64,000 nucleotides of DNA, from NCBI RefSeq assembly GCF_027587205.1, contig NZ_JAPDOD010000002.1, positions 434,001 through 498,000 on the forward strand, read 5' to 3'. Below are positions 1-8,129 of the stretch, in pieces; within the stretch, counting starts at the first letter, position 1; every line of letters begins with the position of its first letter. Source of the DNA: Solirubrobacter ginsenosidimutans. GTDB taxonomy: Bacteria > Actinomycetota > Thermoleophilia > Solirubrobacterales > Solirubrobacteraceae. The notes below the pieces were generated by a model. That model worked only from the letters and a program-made list of their open reading frames with translations. It did not search any database and was not told the DNA's origin. Made by a program: the position numbers and the translations under genes.

Positions 1-894
1 GGCCCGGGGCTGGACCTGAAGACCGAGACGATCGGGCTGGCGGTGATGCTCGAGCTGCCGATGCTGATCATCGACGTGCAGCGCGCGGGCCCGTCGACCG
101 GCATGCCGACCAAGACCGAGCAGTCCGACCTGCTGCAGGCGCTGTACGGGCGCCACGGCGAGTCGCCGCTGCCGGTGCTCGCGTCCTCCTCGCCCGGGCA
201 GAGCTTCGAGATGGTCTACGAGGCGGTGCGGATCGCGGTCACCTACCGCACGCCGGTGATCCTGTTGAGTGACCTCTTCGTCGCCAACTCGAGCGAGCCG
301 TGGAAGATCCCGGCCGCGTCGTCGCTGCCCGCGATCAACCCGCGCTTCCGGACCTCGCCTCCGGGCGAGGATCCGTTCCTCCCGTACGCGCGCGACGACC
401 GGCTGGCCCGGCCGTGGGCGATCCCCGGGACGCCCGGCCTGGCGCACCGCATCGGCGGCCTGGAGAAGGCCGACGGCACGGGCGCGATCTCCTACGACGG
501 GCCCAACCACGCGCGCATGACCGAACTGCGAGAGGCGAAGGTGGCGGGGATCGAGGTGCCGGACGTCGAGGTGCTCGGCGAGGTCGACGCCGACCTGCTC
601 GTGCTCGGCTGGGGCTCCTCCTACGGGACGATCCGGGCGGGCGCGCGGCGGGTGCGCGAGCGCGGCGGGCGGGTGGCGACGGCGCACCTGCATCACCTCA
701 ATCCGATGCCGGCGAACCTGGGTGAGGTGCTGCGCTCGTACGAGCGCGTGCTCGTACCCGAGATGAACAGCGGGCAGCTCGCGCACGAGCTGCGCGCCAA
801 GTACCTGGTTCCTGTCGAGTCCTACGCCAAGGTGCAGGGCCAGCCGCTGCTGCCGTCGGAGATGGAGAACGAGATATGGCAGCGACTGAGCTGA
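1..894 (+). CDS. korA: 2-oxoacid:ferredoxin oxidoreductase, alpha subunit (C-terminal part)
   Basis: The reading frame is open from the first base, so the gene begins before the window. The visible 297 residues correspond to the C-terminal part of the alpha subunit of a 2-oxoacid (probably 2-oxoglutarate) ferredoxin oxidoreductase, which with the beta subunit oxidatively decarboxylates the 2-oxoacid and reduces ferredoxin. Visible family signatures are the stretch 'QRAGPSTGMPTKTEQ' near window base 75 and the 'GWGSSYG' start of the final domain near base 609. The stop lies 19 bases inside korB, so the two subunits are translationally coupled. Substrate preference is inferred from actinobacterial KorAB; pyruvate or another 2-oxoacid cannot be excluded. 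Confidence 0.9.
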   Translation, partial: GPGLDLKTETIGLAVMLELPMLIIDVQRAGPSTGMPTKTEQSDLLQALYGRHGESPLPVLASSSPGQSFEMVYEAVRIAVTYRTPVILLSDLFVANSSEPWKIPAASSLPAINPRFRTSPPGEDPFLPYARDDRLARPWAIPGTPGLAHRIGGLEKADGTGAISYDGPNHARMTELREAKVAGIEVPDVEVLGEVDADLLVLGWGSSYGTIRAGARRVRERGGRVATAHLHHLNPMPANLGEVLRSYERVLVPEMNSGQLAHELRAKYLVPVESYAKVQGQPLLPSEMENEIWQRLS

Positions 895-1853
895 CCAAGG
901 CGGACTTCCAGTCCGACCAGGAGACGCGCTGGTGCCCGGGCTGCGGCGACTACGCGGTGCTGGCGGCGGTGCAGGGCTTCTTCCCCGAGCTGGGGATCCC
1001 GCCGGAGCGGGTGGTGTTCGTGTCCGGGATCGGGTGCGCGGGGCGCTTCGCGTACTACATGGACACCTACGGGATGCACGGCATCCACGGCCGCGGACCG
1101 GCGTTGGCGACGGGGCTGGCGGCCGCACGCGAGGACCTGTCGATCTGGGTCGTGACCGGGGACGGCGATGCTTTGAGCATCGGCGGCAACCACCTGATCC
1201 ACGCGCTGCGGCGCAACGTGCCGGTCAAGATCCTGCTCTTCAACAACCAGATCTACGGGCTGACCAAGGGCCAGGCGTCGCCGACGTCCGAGCTGGGCAA
1301 GGTGACCAAGTCGACGCCGTTCGGGTCGATCGACGCGCCGTTCAACCCCATTTCCCTGGCGCTGGGCGCCGAGGCGACGTTCGTGGCGCGCACGATCGAC
1401 ACCGACAAGCAGCACCTGCCGATGGTGCTGCGCGCGGCCGCCGCCCACGAGGGTGCCGCGCTGGTCGAGATCTACCAGAACTGCCCGGTGTTCAACGACG
1501 GCGCGTTCGACGCGCTGCGCGACAAGAAGCGCGGCGAGGTCAACCGGATCTACCTCGAGCACGGCGAGCCGATCCGCAACGTCACCCGCGACGCCGACGG
1601 CGTGCTGCGGATCGGGGGCGACGGCGCTCCGGTGATCCACGACGCGCATCGCGCCGATCCGTCGTTCGCGTTCGAGCTCTCCCGGCTGTCCTCCTCGCCG
1701 GACGGGCCGACGCCGATCGGGATCTTCAGAGACGTCGCGCGGCCCGTGTCCGGGCAGGAACTGACGCATCAGCTGGCGCAGGCCCGGGCGGGTGCGGACG
1801 ACTCGACGCTGGACGCCGTCCTGCACGCCGGGGATACGTGGACGATCGCCTAG
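876..1853 (+). CDS. korB: 2-oxoacid:ferredoxin oxidoreductase, beta subunit
   Basis: This is the thiamine-diphosphate-binding beta subunit, 325 residues, partner of the upstream alpha subunit. The CPGCGDY motif (residues about 20-26) and the GDGD...NH ThDP/Mg-binding motif (about 95-106) are both intact. The ATG start overlaps the alpha gene by 19 bases. In actinobacteria this enzyme can replace or bypass the 2-oxoglutarate dehydrogenase step of the TCA cycle; that role is known for the family and inferred here. Its 3' end overlaps the next gene by 16 bases in another frame, so all three may be one transcript. Confidence 0.92.
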   Translation: MAATELTKADFQSDQETRWCPGCGDYAVLAAVQGFFPELGIPPERVVFVSGIGCAGRFAYYMDTYGMHGIHGRGPALATGLAAAREDLSIWVVTGDGDALSIGGNHLIHALRRNVPVKILLFNNQIYGLTKGQASPTSELGKVTKSTPFGSIDAPFNPISLALGAEATFVARTIDTDKQHLPMVLRAAAAHEGAALVEIYQNCPVFNDGAFDALRDKKRGEVNRIYLEHGEPIRNVTRDADGVLRIGGDGAPVIHDAHRADPSFAFELSRLSSSPDGPTPIGIFRDVARPVSGQELTHQLAQARAGADDSTLDAVLHAGDTWTIA

Positions 1854-2920
1854 CGCTCCGCCGCAGCGAGAAGTGGAGCAAGTACCCGGCCGACGTGCTC
1901 CCGGCGTTCGTGGCCGAGATGGACTTCGCGCTCGCGCCGGCGGTCAAGACCGCGTTGCACGCGGCGATCGATGCTGACGATCTCGGCTACATCGGGCGGA
2001 TCGACAGCTTGCTGGAGGCGTTCTGCGGGTTCATGGCGCGCCGGCTCGGCTGGACCGTCGACCCGGCGCAGGTCACGCTCATCACCGACGTCATGGTGGG
2101 CGTCGAGGAGCTGCTGCTCGCGCTGACCTCGCCGGGTGACGGCGTGATCGTCAACCCACCCGTCTATCCGCCCTACTTCGTCGACATCCCGCACGCGGGG
2201 CGGCGGGTGGTCGAGGTGCCGCTGCTGGTCGATGGCGCGTTGGACGTCGACGGGATCGCGGACGCGTTCGCCCGCGGTGCGCGGGCGCTGCTGCTGTGCA
2301 ACCCGCACAACCCGACCGGGCGGGTGCCGACGCGGGACGAGCTGACCGCGATCGCCGCGGCCGCCGACGCGCACGGCGCGTGGGTGATCTCCGACGAGAT
2401 CCACGGGCCGCTGACGTTCCCGAACGAGGAGTTCGTTCCCTGGCTGACAGTGTCCTCGCGCGGCGGCGCGGTCACTTCCGCCTCGAAGGCGTTCAACCTC
2501 GCCGGGTTGAAGCTCGCGATGATCGTCACCCCGTCGGTGCAGTTGCCTGACGGGCTGCGGGACAAGGCGGGCTACCTCGGGACGATCGCCGCCGAGGCCG
2601 CGTTCCGCGAGGGCGACGCGTGGCTCGACGAGACGCTCGCGACGATCGCCGCCAATCACGCGCGGCTCCCGTCCCTGCTGCCGCCCGGCGTGACCGTCGC
2701 GGTGCCGCCGCAGGCGAGCTTCTTGACCTGGCTGGACTGCCGGGCCGCGGGACTTGGAGACGATCCCGCCGCGGTCTTCCTGGAGCGCGGGCGTGTCGCC
2801 TTGGAGACCGGCCTGCGCTTCGGCTCCCAGGGCGCCGGGTTCGCCCGGTTGAACGTCGGAACGACGCCCGAGCTCCTGGAGGAGGCGGTCAGACGACTGG
2901 AGGCGGCGTTGACGCCGTGA
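1838..2920 (+). CDS. MalY/PatB-family C-S lyase or aminotransferase (PLP enzyme)
   Basis: A fold-type I PLP enzyme of about 360 residues of the MalY/PatB group (cystathionine beta-lyase-like, class I/II aminotransferase fold). 'NPHNPTGR', 'SDEIHGPL' and the Schiff-base lysine in 'SASKAFNLAGLK' (about Lys217) are visible. A longer open frame extends upstream through korB, but homology starts at the GTG at 1838 ('LALRRSEKWSKYP'), which overlaps the korB stop. It probably cleaves cystathionine or related C-S substrates; a transaminase role is possible. Its 3' end overlaps the convergent gene on the minus strand by 32 bases. Confidence 0.85.
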   Translation: MDDRLALRRSEKWSKYPADVLPAFVAEMDFALAPAVKTALHAAIDADDLGYIGRIDSLLEAFCGFMARRLGWTVDPAQVTLITDVMVGVEELLLALTSPGDGVIVNPPVYPPYFVDIPHAGRRVVEVPLLVDGALDVDGIADAFARGARALLLCNPHNPTGRVPTRDELTAIAAAADAHGAWVISDEIHGPLTFPNEEFVPWLTVSSRGGAVTSASKAFNLAGLKLAMIVTPSVQLPDGLRDKAGYLGTIAAEAAFREGDAWLDETLATIAANHARLPSLLPPGVTVAVPPQASFLTWLDCRAAGLGDDPAAVFLERGRVALETGLRFGSQGAGFARLNVGTTPELLEEAVRRLEAALTP

Positions 2921-3197
2921 ACTCCGCGCTGAGGATCTCCTCGACGATCTCGACCTCGCCCAGTTCGATCACGAGCACGACGTGGCGCGTCGCCAGCGCG
3001 AGGTACTCGTGTTTTTCCGGCTCACGCGTGGAGTCGAGGTAGGTCACTTGGGCGTCCGTCAGCGGGAGGAAGTCGTCGCCCTGCGTGTTCAGAAAGTCCG
3101 TCATGCGGGAGCGGAAGCCCTCGTACGGGAGCTGCAGCGTCCCCTCGATCTCGTGACGCGCCGTCTCGATGCGGACGCGCTCGCGGCGGAATGGCAT
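2889..3197 (-). CDS. small conserved protein, DUF6812-like
   Basis: A 102-residue protein, start at the ATG of 'MPFRRERVRIET'. It is predicted to be a small soluble beta-rich protein without signal peptide. The pattern 'RIETARHEIEGTLQLPYEGFRSRMTDFLN' resembles small actinobacterial proteins filed under DUF6812; this is recall, not a search. It is convergent with the PLP enzyme and divergent from the amidohydrolase gene, with only about 40 bases between starts. Function unknown. Confidence 0.6.
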   Translation of the reverse strand: MPFRRERVRIETARHEIEGTLQLPYEGFRSRMTDFLNTQGDDFLPLTDAQVTYLDSTREPEKHEYLALATRHVVLVIELGEVEIVEEILSAEFTASTPPPVV

Positions 3198-3238
3198 CAG
3201 CTCAGTATCGCGCGGCGCCGGTAGGGTCCACGCCCCAT

Positions 3239-4399
3239 ATGTTGGACATCGACGCCCTCCTCCGTCCCTACTGGGACTCGCTGCAGACATCGCACGGGCC
3301 CTTCGACCTGTTCGACGCCCACACCCACATCGGGCAGGACGATCCGGACGGGATGAAGCAGACCCCCGACGAGCTGATCGACGTGATGACGCGCGCGGAC
3401 GCCCGCGCGGTCGTGTTCCCGATGCACGAGCCGTCGGGCTATCCCGGGCCGAATGACGCCGCGATCGCCGCGGCTCTGGGCTCTTCCGGTCGCCTGGTGT
3501 CCTTCTGCCGGCTCGACCCGCGCGTGTCGCCCGCCGAGGAGGCGCGGCGGTGTCTGGACGCGGGCGCGGTCGGCATCAAGCTGCACCCGCGCGCCGAGCA
3601 GTTCACGCTGCACGAGCCGGGCGTGCGCGAGATCGTCGCCGTCGCCCATGAGCGTCGCGTGCCGATCCTGATCCACGCGGGTCGCGGGATTCCGGCGCTG
3701 GGGCAGAACACGGTCGAGCTGGCGACGGAGTTCCCCGACGCGCGCCTGATCCTCGCCCACGCCGCGATCTCGGATCTGGCGTGGCTGTGGCACGTCCTGC
3801 CCGACCATCCGAACGTCTTCATCGACACCGCCTGGTGGAACCCGGCCGACCACATCGCGCTGTTCTCGCTGGTCGACCCGTCCCACATCGTCTGGGCCTC
3901 CGACTCGCCCTACGGCCTGCCGGTCCTGGCGGCCTGGACCCACGCCCGGGCGGCGTTGCAGGCGGGTGTGAGTGACGAAGCCCTGCGCTGCATCATGGGC
4001 GGCCAGACCGAGCGGCTCGTGACGGGTGCCGACCCGCTGTGGGTGGGCCCGGCGCCGGGCGCGTCCGAAGCGGCCCTGCACCCGCTCCTGGACCGCGTCG
4101 TCACCCACCTGGTCTCGGCCATCGGCCGGGCCTTCGGCGGCGGCAACCCGGAGGAGCCTCTGGCGCTGGCGCGCCTGGCCTGCGCCGTGGGCGAGGACGC
4201 CCCGCACGCCGACGTCTGCGCCGCCGTCCTCCAGCTCCTCGACCTCTACGAGGAGCACCTCGCCCCACCACCCCCAGGCCGCCCGTTCCCACTCGCGGGC
4301 CGCTTCATCATCGCCGCCCTCACCGTCGCCCGCACCCCGGCCGTCCCACTCCCGCCACTGGATCTCCCCGCGCCCACGCGCGAAACCGCCGACGCGTAG
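3239..4399 (+). CDS. amidohydrolase-2 family metal-dependent hydrolase
   Basis: A 386-residue protein of the amidohydrolase-2 (TIM-barrel) superfamily. The N-terminal metal motif 'DAHTHIG' (His28, His30) is present, followed by 'GIKLHP' (about residues 120-125), 'ILAHAA' and the C-terminal metal aspartate in 'ASDSPYG'. The start at 3239 was chosen over an in-frame GTG-less extension because homology begins at 'LDALLRPYWD'-like sequence. The last about 100 residues are a proline- and alanine-rich helical extension outside the barrel. Substrate unknown; decarboxylase-like members exist in the same superfamily. Confidence 0.8.
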   Translation: MLDIDALLRPYWDSLQTSHGPFDLFDAHTHIGQDDPDGMKQTPDELIDVMTRADARAVVFPMHEPSGYPGPNDAAIAAALGSSGRLVSFCRLDPRVSPAEEARRCLDAGAVGIKLHPRAEQFTLHEPGVREIVAVAHERRVPILIHAGRGIPALGQNTVELATEFPDARLILAHAAISDLAWLWHVLPDHPNVFIDTAWWNPADHIALFSLVDPSHIVWASDSPYGLPVLAAWTHARAALQAGVSDEALRCIMGGQTERLVTGADPLWVGPAPGASEAALHPLLDRVVTHLVSAIGRAFGGGNPEEPLALARLACAVGEDAPHADVCAAVLQLLDLYEEHLAPPPPGRPFPLAGRFIIAALTVARTPAVPLPPLDLPAPTRETADA

Positions 4400-4411
4400 T
4401 CGACGATTCGC

Positions 4412-4822
4412 TCAGCCTTCGCCGCCGCCGGTGATCGGCGGCGACGGGGCGGTGTCGTGCTGTGGGGTCGCCGCGGGCGTGCAGCGGCGGTAGTTGCGCT
4501 CTACCGAGAAGCGCTCCCCGCCGGTCGTCTCCCCGCTCACGCTCACACGGCCCTGGTGAGGGAGGCGCACGGTCACGCTCGCCTCCTGCGTCACGCCGGT
4601 CAGATGCACGACCTCGCGGCCACCCGCGCGGATGTGCACGGGGCTGAGGATCGCGTTCGACGGCGGGACGATCCGGATCGTCACCCGCGTGCCGGTGAGG
4701 CAGCCGCGGTGCAGATCGATCTGCAGGTCGGTGTCGCCGCCGCCCTGGGCGAGGGCCGTTGCTCCGAGGCCGATGCCGAGGCCCGAGCCGAGTGCCAGCA
4801 GGATCGTCGCGCGCCGCCTCAC
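4412..4822 (-). CDS. small secreted hypothetical protein
   Basis: About 136 residues. The N-terminus 'RRRATILLALGSGLGIGLGATALAQ' is a clear signal peptide or membrane anchor, followed by a beta-rich exported domain with two cysteines and a Pro-Thr-rich tail. The GTG at 4822 is preceded by a GGAG ribosome site; an in-frame GTG at 4840 is an alternative. It is divergent from an orphan ABC permease gene. Not recognised as a known family. Confidence 0.6.
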   Translation of the reverse strand: MRRRATILLALGSGLGIGLGATALAQGGGDTDLQIDLHRGCLTGTRVTIRIVPPSNAILSPVHIRAGGREVVHLTGVTQEASVTVRLPHQGRVSVSGETTGGERFSVERNYRRCTPAATPQHDTAPSPPITGGGEG

Positions 4823-4872
4823 ACGCCGACCGTACTCCACTCACCCGGCGGTCGTCTAGCCTGGCGAGCGGG

Positions 4873-5790
4873 GTGTCGGACTCGTTCCCCTTCTATGTGG
4901 CCCGGCGGGCCCTCGCGGTGATCGGCGTGTCGGTGGCGCTGACCGCCCTGACGTTTCTGATGTTGCACCTGCTCACGCCGGAGAGTTTCCCGGACCCGCG
5001 GCCGCTGCACGTCGAGCTGCTCACCTACCTGCGGGACGTGTTCGTGCGAGCCGACTTCGGCGACTCGACCCAGCGCCCGTTCCTCCCGGTGCGTTCGATG
5101 CTCGCCGACGCGCTGCCCGCGGATCTCGCACTGCTGATCGGCGCGATGGTCATCGGCTCCGTGCTCGGCATCGCGGGCGGGACGGTGTGCGCGCGGCGGC
5201 CGCGTACGTTCGTCGCTCGGGCGCTCCAAGGCCTCGCGGCGCTCTTCCTCTGCGCGCCCGTCTACTTCGTCGGCTACCTCGTGATCCTGCTCTTCGCGCC
5301 GAACGTCGGCGCGCCGATCCCGATCCCGCTGGTCACGGTGAACACCTACCAAAGCCTGGGCGAGGACCCCGTCGCGTGGCTGCACTCGCTGCTCGTGCCG
5401 TGGCTCGTCGCGGGCATGCCGCTCGCGGCGCTGTGCCTGCGCATGGTCCGCGCGACGCTCCCGGAGGTCGTGGCCGAGGACTACGTCCGCACGGCGACGG
5501 CGAAGGGCGTCTCCCCGCGGCGGATCACGATCGTCCACACGCTGCCGGTCGCCCTGCCGGCGACGATCGCGCTGATCGGCACCTACATCCCGATCCTGCT
5601 CGCGAACGTGATCCTCGTCGAGGCCGTGTTCGGCATCCCCGGGATCTACCGGCTGATCCCGAACGCGGTCGACGGCCGCAACTTCCCGGTGCTGATGGCG
5701 ATCGTGATCGTCGGGTCGGTCCTGGTCGTCGTGGCGAACGCGATCGCCGACATCCTGCAGGCCGCGCTCGACCCGCGGGTCAGGCCGTAG
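4873..5790 (+). CDS. orphan DppB/OppB-like ABC transporter permease
   Basis: About 305 residues with an N-terminal membrane segment, an external loop and a BPD_transp_1 core. The cytoplasmic EAA-like loop 'EDYVRTATAKGVSPRR' and the following 'EAVFGIPGIYRL' are typical of DppB-type peptide/nickel permeases. Start taken at the GTG of 'VSDSFPFYVARRAL'. No substrate-binding protein, DppC-type permease or ATPase lies beside it, so a complete transporter would need partners elsewhere. A paralogue with the same orphan setting starts at 18045. Confidence 0.8.
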   Translation: MSDSFPFYVARRALAVIGVSVALTALTFLMLHLLTPESFPDPRPLHVELLTYLRDVFVRADFGDSTQRPFLPVRSMLADALPADLALLIGAMVIGSVLGIAGGTVCARRPRTFVARALQGLAALFLCAPVYFVGYLVILLFAPNVGAPIPIPLVTVNTYQSLGEDPVAWLHSLLVPWLVAGMPLAALCLRMVRATLPEVVAEDYVRTATAKGVSPRRITIVHTLPVALPATIALIGTYIPILLANVILVEAVFGIPGIYRLIPNAVDGRNFPVLMAIVIVGSVLVVVANAIADILQAALDPRVRP

Positions 5791-5793
5791 CGG

Positions 5794-6450
5794 TCACCAC
5801 TCGAGCGGGCGACCGTCGCGGAAGAACCCGCCGGTCGGCCCGTCGTCGGGCAGCTCGACCGCCCAGACGACGCTCGCGGCCCCCTGCTCGACCGGCCGCC
5901 CGCCCTGGCCCATGTCGGTGTCGGTCCAGCCCGGACAGATCGCGTTGACGAGGATGCCGTGCGGCCGCAGTTCGGCGGCGAGCAGGCGGGTGAGGGCGTT
6001 CAGCCCGGCTTTGCTGACGCTGTAGGCGGGGGTGCCGCCGCTCATGCCGCCGAGTGAGCCGCTCTCACTCGAGACGTTGACCACGCGCGAGTGCGCGCTG
6101 CGCCGGAGGTGGGGAAGGAACGCCTGCGTCGTGCGCCAGGCGCCGAAGAGGTTGGTCTCCAGCGCGGTGTGGACCTCGTCCAGATCGGCGGTCTCCGCTC
6201 GCGCCCAGGTGTCGTAGAGGATCGCGGCGTTGTTGACGAGGACGTCGAGCGCGCCGATCTCGCCCGCCGCTCGCCGCACGCTGCTGTCGTCGGCGACGTC
6301 GAGTTCGACGACCCGCAATCCGCCGGCCACTGCGCGCCCCTTGGCGACATCGCGCGAGCCGAGGATCACCTCGTGGCCGTTGCGGGCCAGCTGGCGGCAG
6401 ACCTCGAGCCCGATGCCGCGGTTGCCGCCGGTGACCAGCGCGATGCTCAC
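5794..6450 (-). CDS. short-chain dehydrogenase/reductase
   Basis: A classical SDR of 218 residues: NAD(P)-binding 'TGGNRGIG' at residues 7-14, 'NNAA' near 90, catalytic Ser in 'VNVSSESGS' and the YxxxK motif in 'AYSVSKAGL'. It ends on 'FFRDGRPLEW', typical of SDRs related to carbonyl reductase. It is the second gene of a two-gene operon: its ATG overlaps the stop of the YbaK-like gene by 4 bases. Substrate unknown. Confidence 0.88.
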   Translation of the reverse strand: MSIALVTGGNRGIGLEVCRQLARNGHEVILGSRDVAKGRAVAGGLRVVELDVADDSSVRRAAGEIGALDVLVNNAAILYDTWARAETADLDEVHTALETNLFGAWRTTQAFLPHLRRSAHSRVVNVSSESGSLGGMSGGTPAYSVSKAGLNALTRLLAAELRPHGILVNAICPGWTDTDMGQGGRPVEQGAASVVWAVELPDDGPTGGFFRDGRPLEW

Positions 6451-6935
6451 TCCGCGAGTGCGAGTACCTGCGCGCCCGTCGCCTTCGCCAGGTCGGCGGG
6501 CGCGATCGGGAAGACGGCGTGGGGGTGACCGGCCGCGGCCCAGACCGTCTCGAAGCGCAGCAGGTCCTCGTCCATCACGGTGCGCACGTGGTGCGGGTGC
6601 CCGACGGGCGGGATGCCTCCGATCGCGTATCCGGTCACCTCGCGCACGTAGGCGGCGTCGGGGCGTTCGACCGGCTCGTCGATGGCGGCCTCGATCAGCG
6701 CGACGTCGGCGCGGTTGTCGCCCGAGACGAGCGCGAGCACGGGGGCGTGGCTCGTCGTCCCGCGCATCACCAGCGACTTGACGATCGCGCCGAGCTCACA
6801 GCCGACCGCGGCGGCGGCCTCCGGCGCGGTGCGGGTGGAGTCGGCGAGCCGCACGATGTCGGCGGGCAGTCCGAGCTCGATCAACGCGGCTCGAACCCGG
6901 CGCGCGCTGCGCGGAAGAATGTCAGCCTCGGTCAC
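6447..6935 (-). CDS. YbaK/EbsC-family aminoacyl-tRNA deacylase-like protein
   Basis: 162 residues of the YbaK/ProX editing-domain family, which hydrolyse mischarged aminoacyl-tRNA in trans. The features 'VGCELGAIVKSLVM' (conserved Lys), 'LVSGDNRAD' and 'GYAIGGIPPVGHP' match the family core. Gene length is normal for stand-alone YbaK proteins. It is first in an operon with the SDR gene. Whether it acts on Cys-tRNA(Pro) or another mischarged tRNA cannot be told from sequence. Confidence 0.87.
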   Translation of the reverse strand: MTEADILPRSARRVRAALIELGLPADIVRLADSTRTAPEAAAAVGCELGAIVKSLVMRGTTSHAPVLALVSGDNRADVALIEAAIDEPVERPDAAYVREVTGYAIGGIPPVGHPHHVRTVMDEDLLRFETVWAAAGHPHAVFPIAPADLAKATGAQVLALAE

Positions 6936-6951
6936 GTCCTAGACCGTATCC

Positions 6952-7404
6952 ATGTGGACCGTCAGCCCCGAATCCGAACACGTCCCCGACGTTCACGCCC
7001 TCGTCCGTGACTACTTCGCGGAGCTCACGGTCCGCTACTTCCGCCGCCCCACCGACGAGGCGGAGATCGACCTCACCCTCGAGGAGTTCCCGGCCAACGG
7101 CCTCGGCGTCTTCCTCGTCCTGCGCGCCGCCGGCGTCGCGGCCGGCCACCTCGGCGTCTACCCGACCGGCGAGCTCACCCGCTTCTACGTCGCCCCCGAA
7201 CACCGCCGCGGCGGCGGCGCCCGAGCCCTCCTCACCGCCGCCGAGACCTGGGCCCGCACCCAACAGCTCCCCCGCCTCTTCCTCGACACCCGCCACGACC
7301 TCGTCGAGGCCCGCAGCTTCTACGCCTCCTGCGGCTTCACCGAGTTCCCCCCTCCCGCCACCTCCGGCCAGTTCCAAGACCACTGGTTCGAAAAACCCCT
7401 CTGA
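6952..7404 (+). CDS. GNAT-family N-acetyltransferase
   Basis: 150 residues with the acetyl-CoA-binding pyrophosphate loop 'VAPEHRRGGGARALL' (residues about 81-95) and the final 'ARSFYASCGF' strand-helix of the GNAT fold. Divergent from the YbaK-like gene with 16 bases between the starts, so the two promoters must overlap. Acceptor substrate unknown. A REP-like inverted repeat lies immediately downstream. Confidence 0.85.
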   Translation: MWTVSPESEHVPDVHALVRDYFAELTVRYFRRPTDEAEIDLTLEEFPANGLGVFLVLRAAGVAAGHLGVYPTGELTRFYVAPEHRRGGGARALLTAAETWARTQQLPRLFLDTRHDLVEARSFYASCGFTEFPPPATSGQFQDHWFEKPL

Positions 7405-7424
7405 CACCGCGCGCCTTAAACAAA

Positions 7425-7492
7425 GGGGTCAGACCCCTCAACATTGTTTTTGGCTCTGCAGCGCCGTTTGAATTGTTGAGGGGTCTGACCCC
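7425..7492. repeat. REPIN-like inverted REP pair
   Basis: Two 19-bp arms, 7425-7443 and 7474-7492, are perfect inverted copies separated by 30 bases. Each arm contains the odd palindrome GGGGTCAGACCCC, so each can also fold alone. This doublet of palindromic units directly precedes a RAYT-type transposase gene, the expected arrangement for a REP sequence and its cognate transposase. It may also act as a bidirectional terminator after the GNAT gene. Confidence 0.8.
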
Positions 7493-7540
7493 CCCTTGTG
7501 GGTGGGGGCGAGAAAGGTCGGTGGGCGGCCTAAGGAGGGC

Positions 7541-8080
7541 ATGCCACGAAAGCCGCGTATGGAAATCGCAGACGGGATTCATCACGTCTGGGCACGGGGG
7601 AACGACCGTCAGCTGATCTATTGGGACGACGAGGACTGCGTGCTGTACCTCAAGCTGCTCGCCGCGGAGGTGGTGCGGAAGGGGTGGCGGTTCTTCGCGT
7701 ACTGCCTGATGGAGAACCACCTCCATCTGCTGCTGCAGACGCCGGAGCCCAATCTGGGGAAGGGGATGCAGCGGTTGCACGGGGACTATGCGCTGCTCTA
7801 CAACCGCCGCCATAGGAAGGTCGGGCATGTGTTTCAGGGGCGGTACGGCTCAAAGCCGATGGCCGACGACGATCACTTCTGGACGACGGCGCGGTACATC
7901 CTGCGGAACCCGGTCGAGGCCGGATTGTGCCGGACCGCGGAGGAATGGAAGTGGAGCAGCCACCGTGCCGTGCTCGACGGGACGGCGCCCCCATGGCTAG
8001 ATGCGACCCGTTTGCTCGAGCGGTTCGGGGTGACGGGCGGCGACCCGCACACCGTCTATCGAGCCCTCGTCGACGGATGA
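7541..8080 (+). CDS. REP-associated tyrosine transposase (RAYT, Y1/HUH family)
   Basis: A 179-residue Y1-type transposase. The HUH motif is 'MENHLHLLL' (His60, His62), and the region 'YALLYNRRHRKVGHVFQGRY' (about 84-102) carries the candidate catalytic tyrosine. The ATG at 7541 is preceded by an AAGGAGG ribosome site. No frameshift is seen and the length is normal, so the gene looks intact. RAYTs act on single-stranded REP DNA; the inverted pair just upstream is the likely cognate substrate. Confidence 0.9.
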   Translation: MPRKPRMEIADGIHHVWARGNDRQLIYWDDEDCVLYLKLLAAEVVRKGWRFFAYCLMENHLHLLLQTPEPNLGKGMQRLHGDYALLYNRRHRKVGHVFQGRYGSKPMADDDHFWTTARYILRNPVEAGLCRTAEEWKWSSHRAVLDGTAPPWLDATRLLERFGVTGGDPHTVYRALVDG

Positions 8081-8129
8081 TCGACCGGTCGGCCGCAAGG
8101 CCGCGGCGAATCGGCCGATTAGAAGGGGC

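Noticed and set aside
932..1837. Upstream extension of the PLP enzyme through korB
   Set aside because: The extension is an off-frame reading of korB; enzyme homology starts only after 1838.
4873..5790. A complete Dpp/Opp peptide transporter operon
   Set aside because: No binding protein, second permease or ATPase gene lies on either side.
8081..8129. Terminator after the RAYT gene
   Set aside because: GC-rich palindromes such as CGGCCGCAAGGCCG are present but without a T tract, and a REP copy is not found there.
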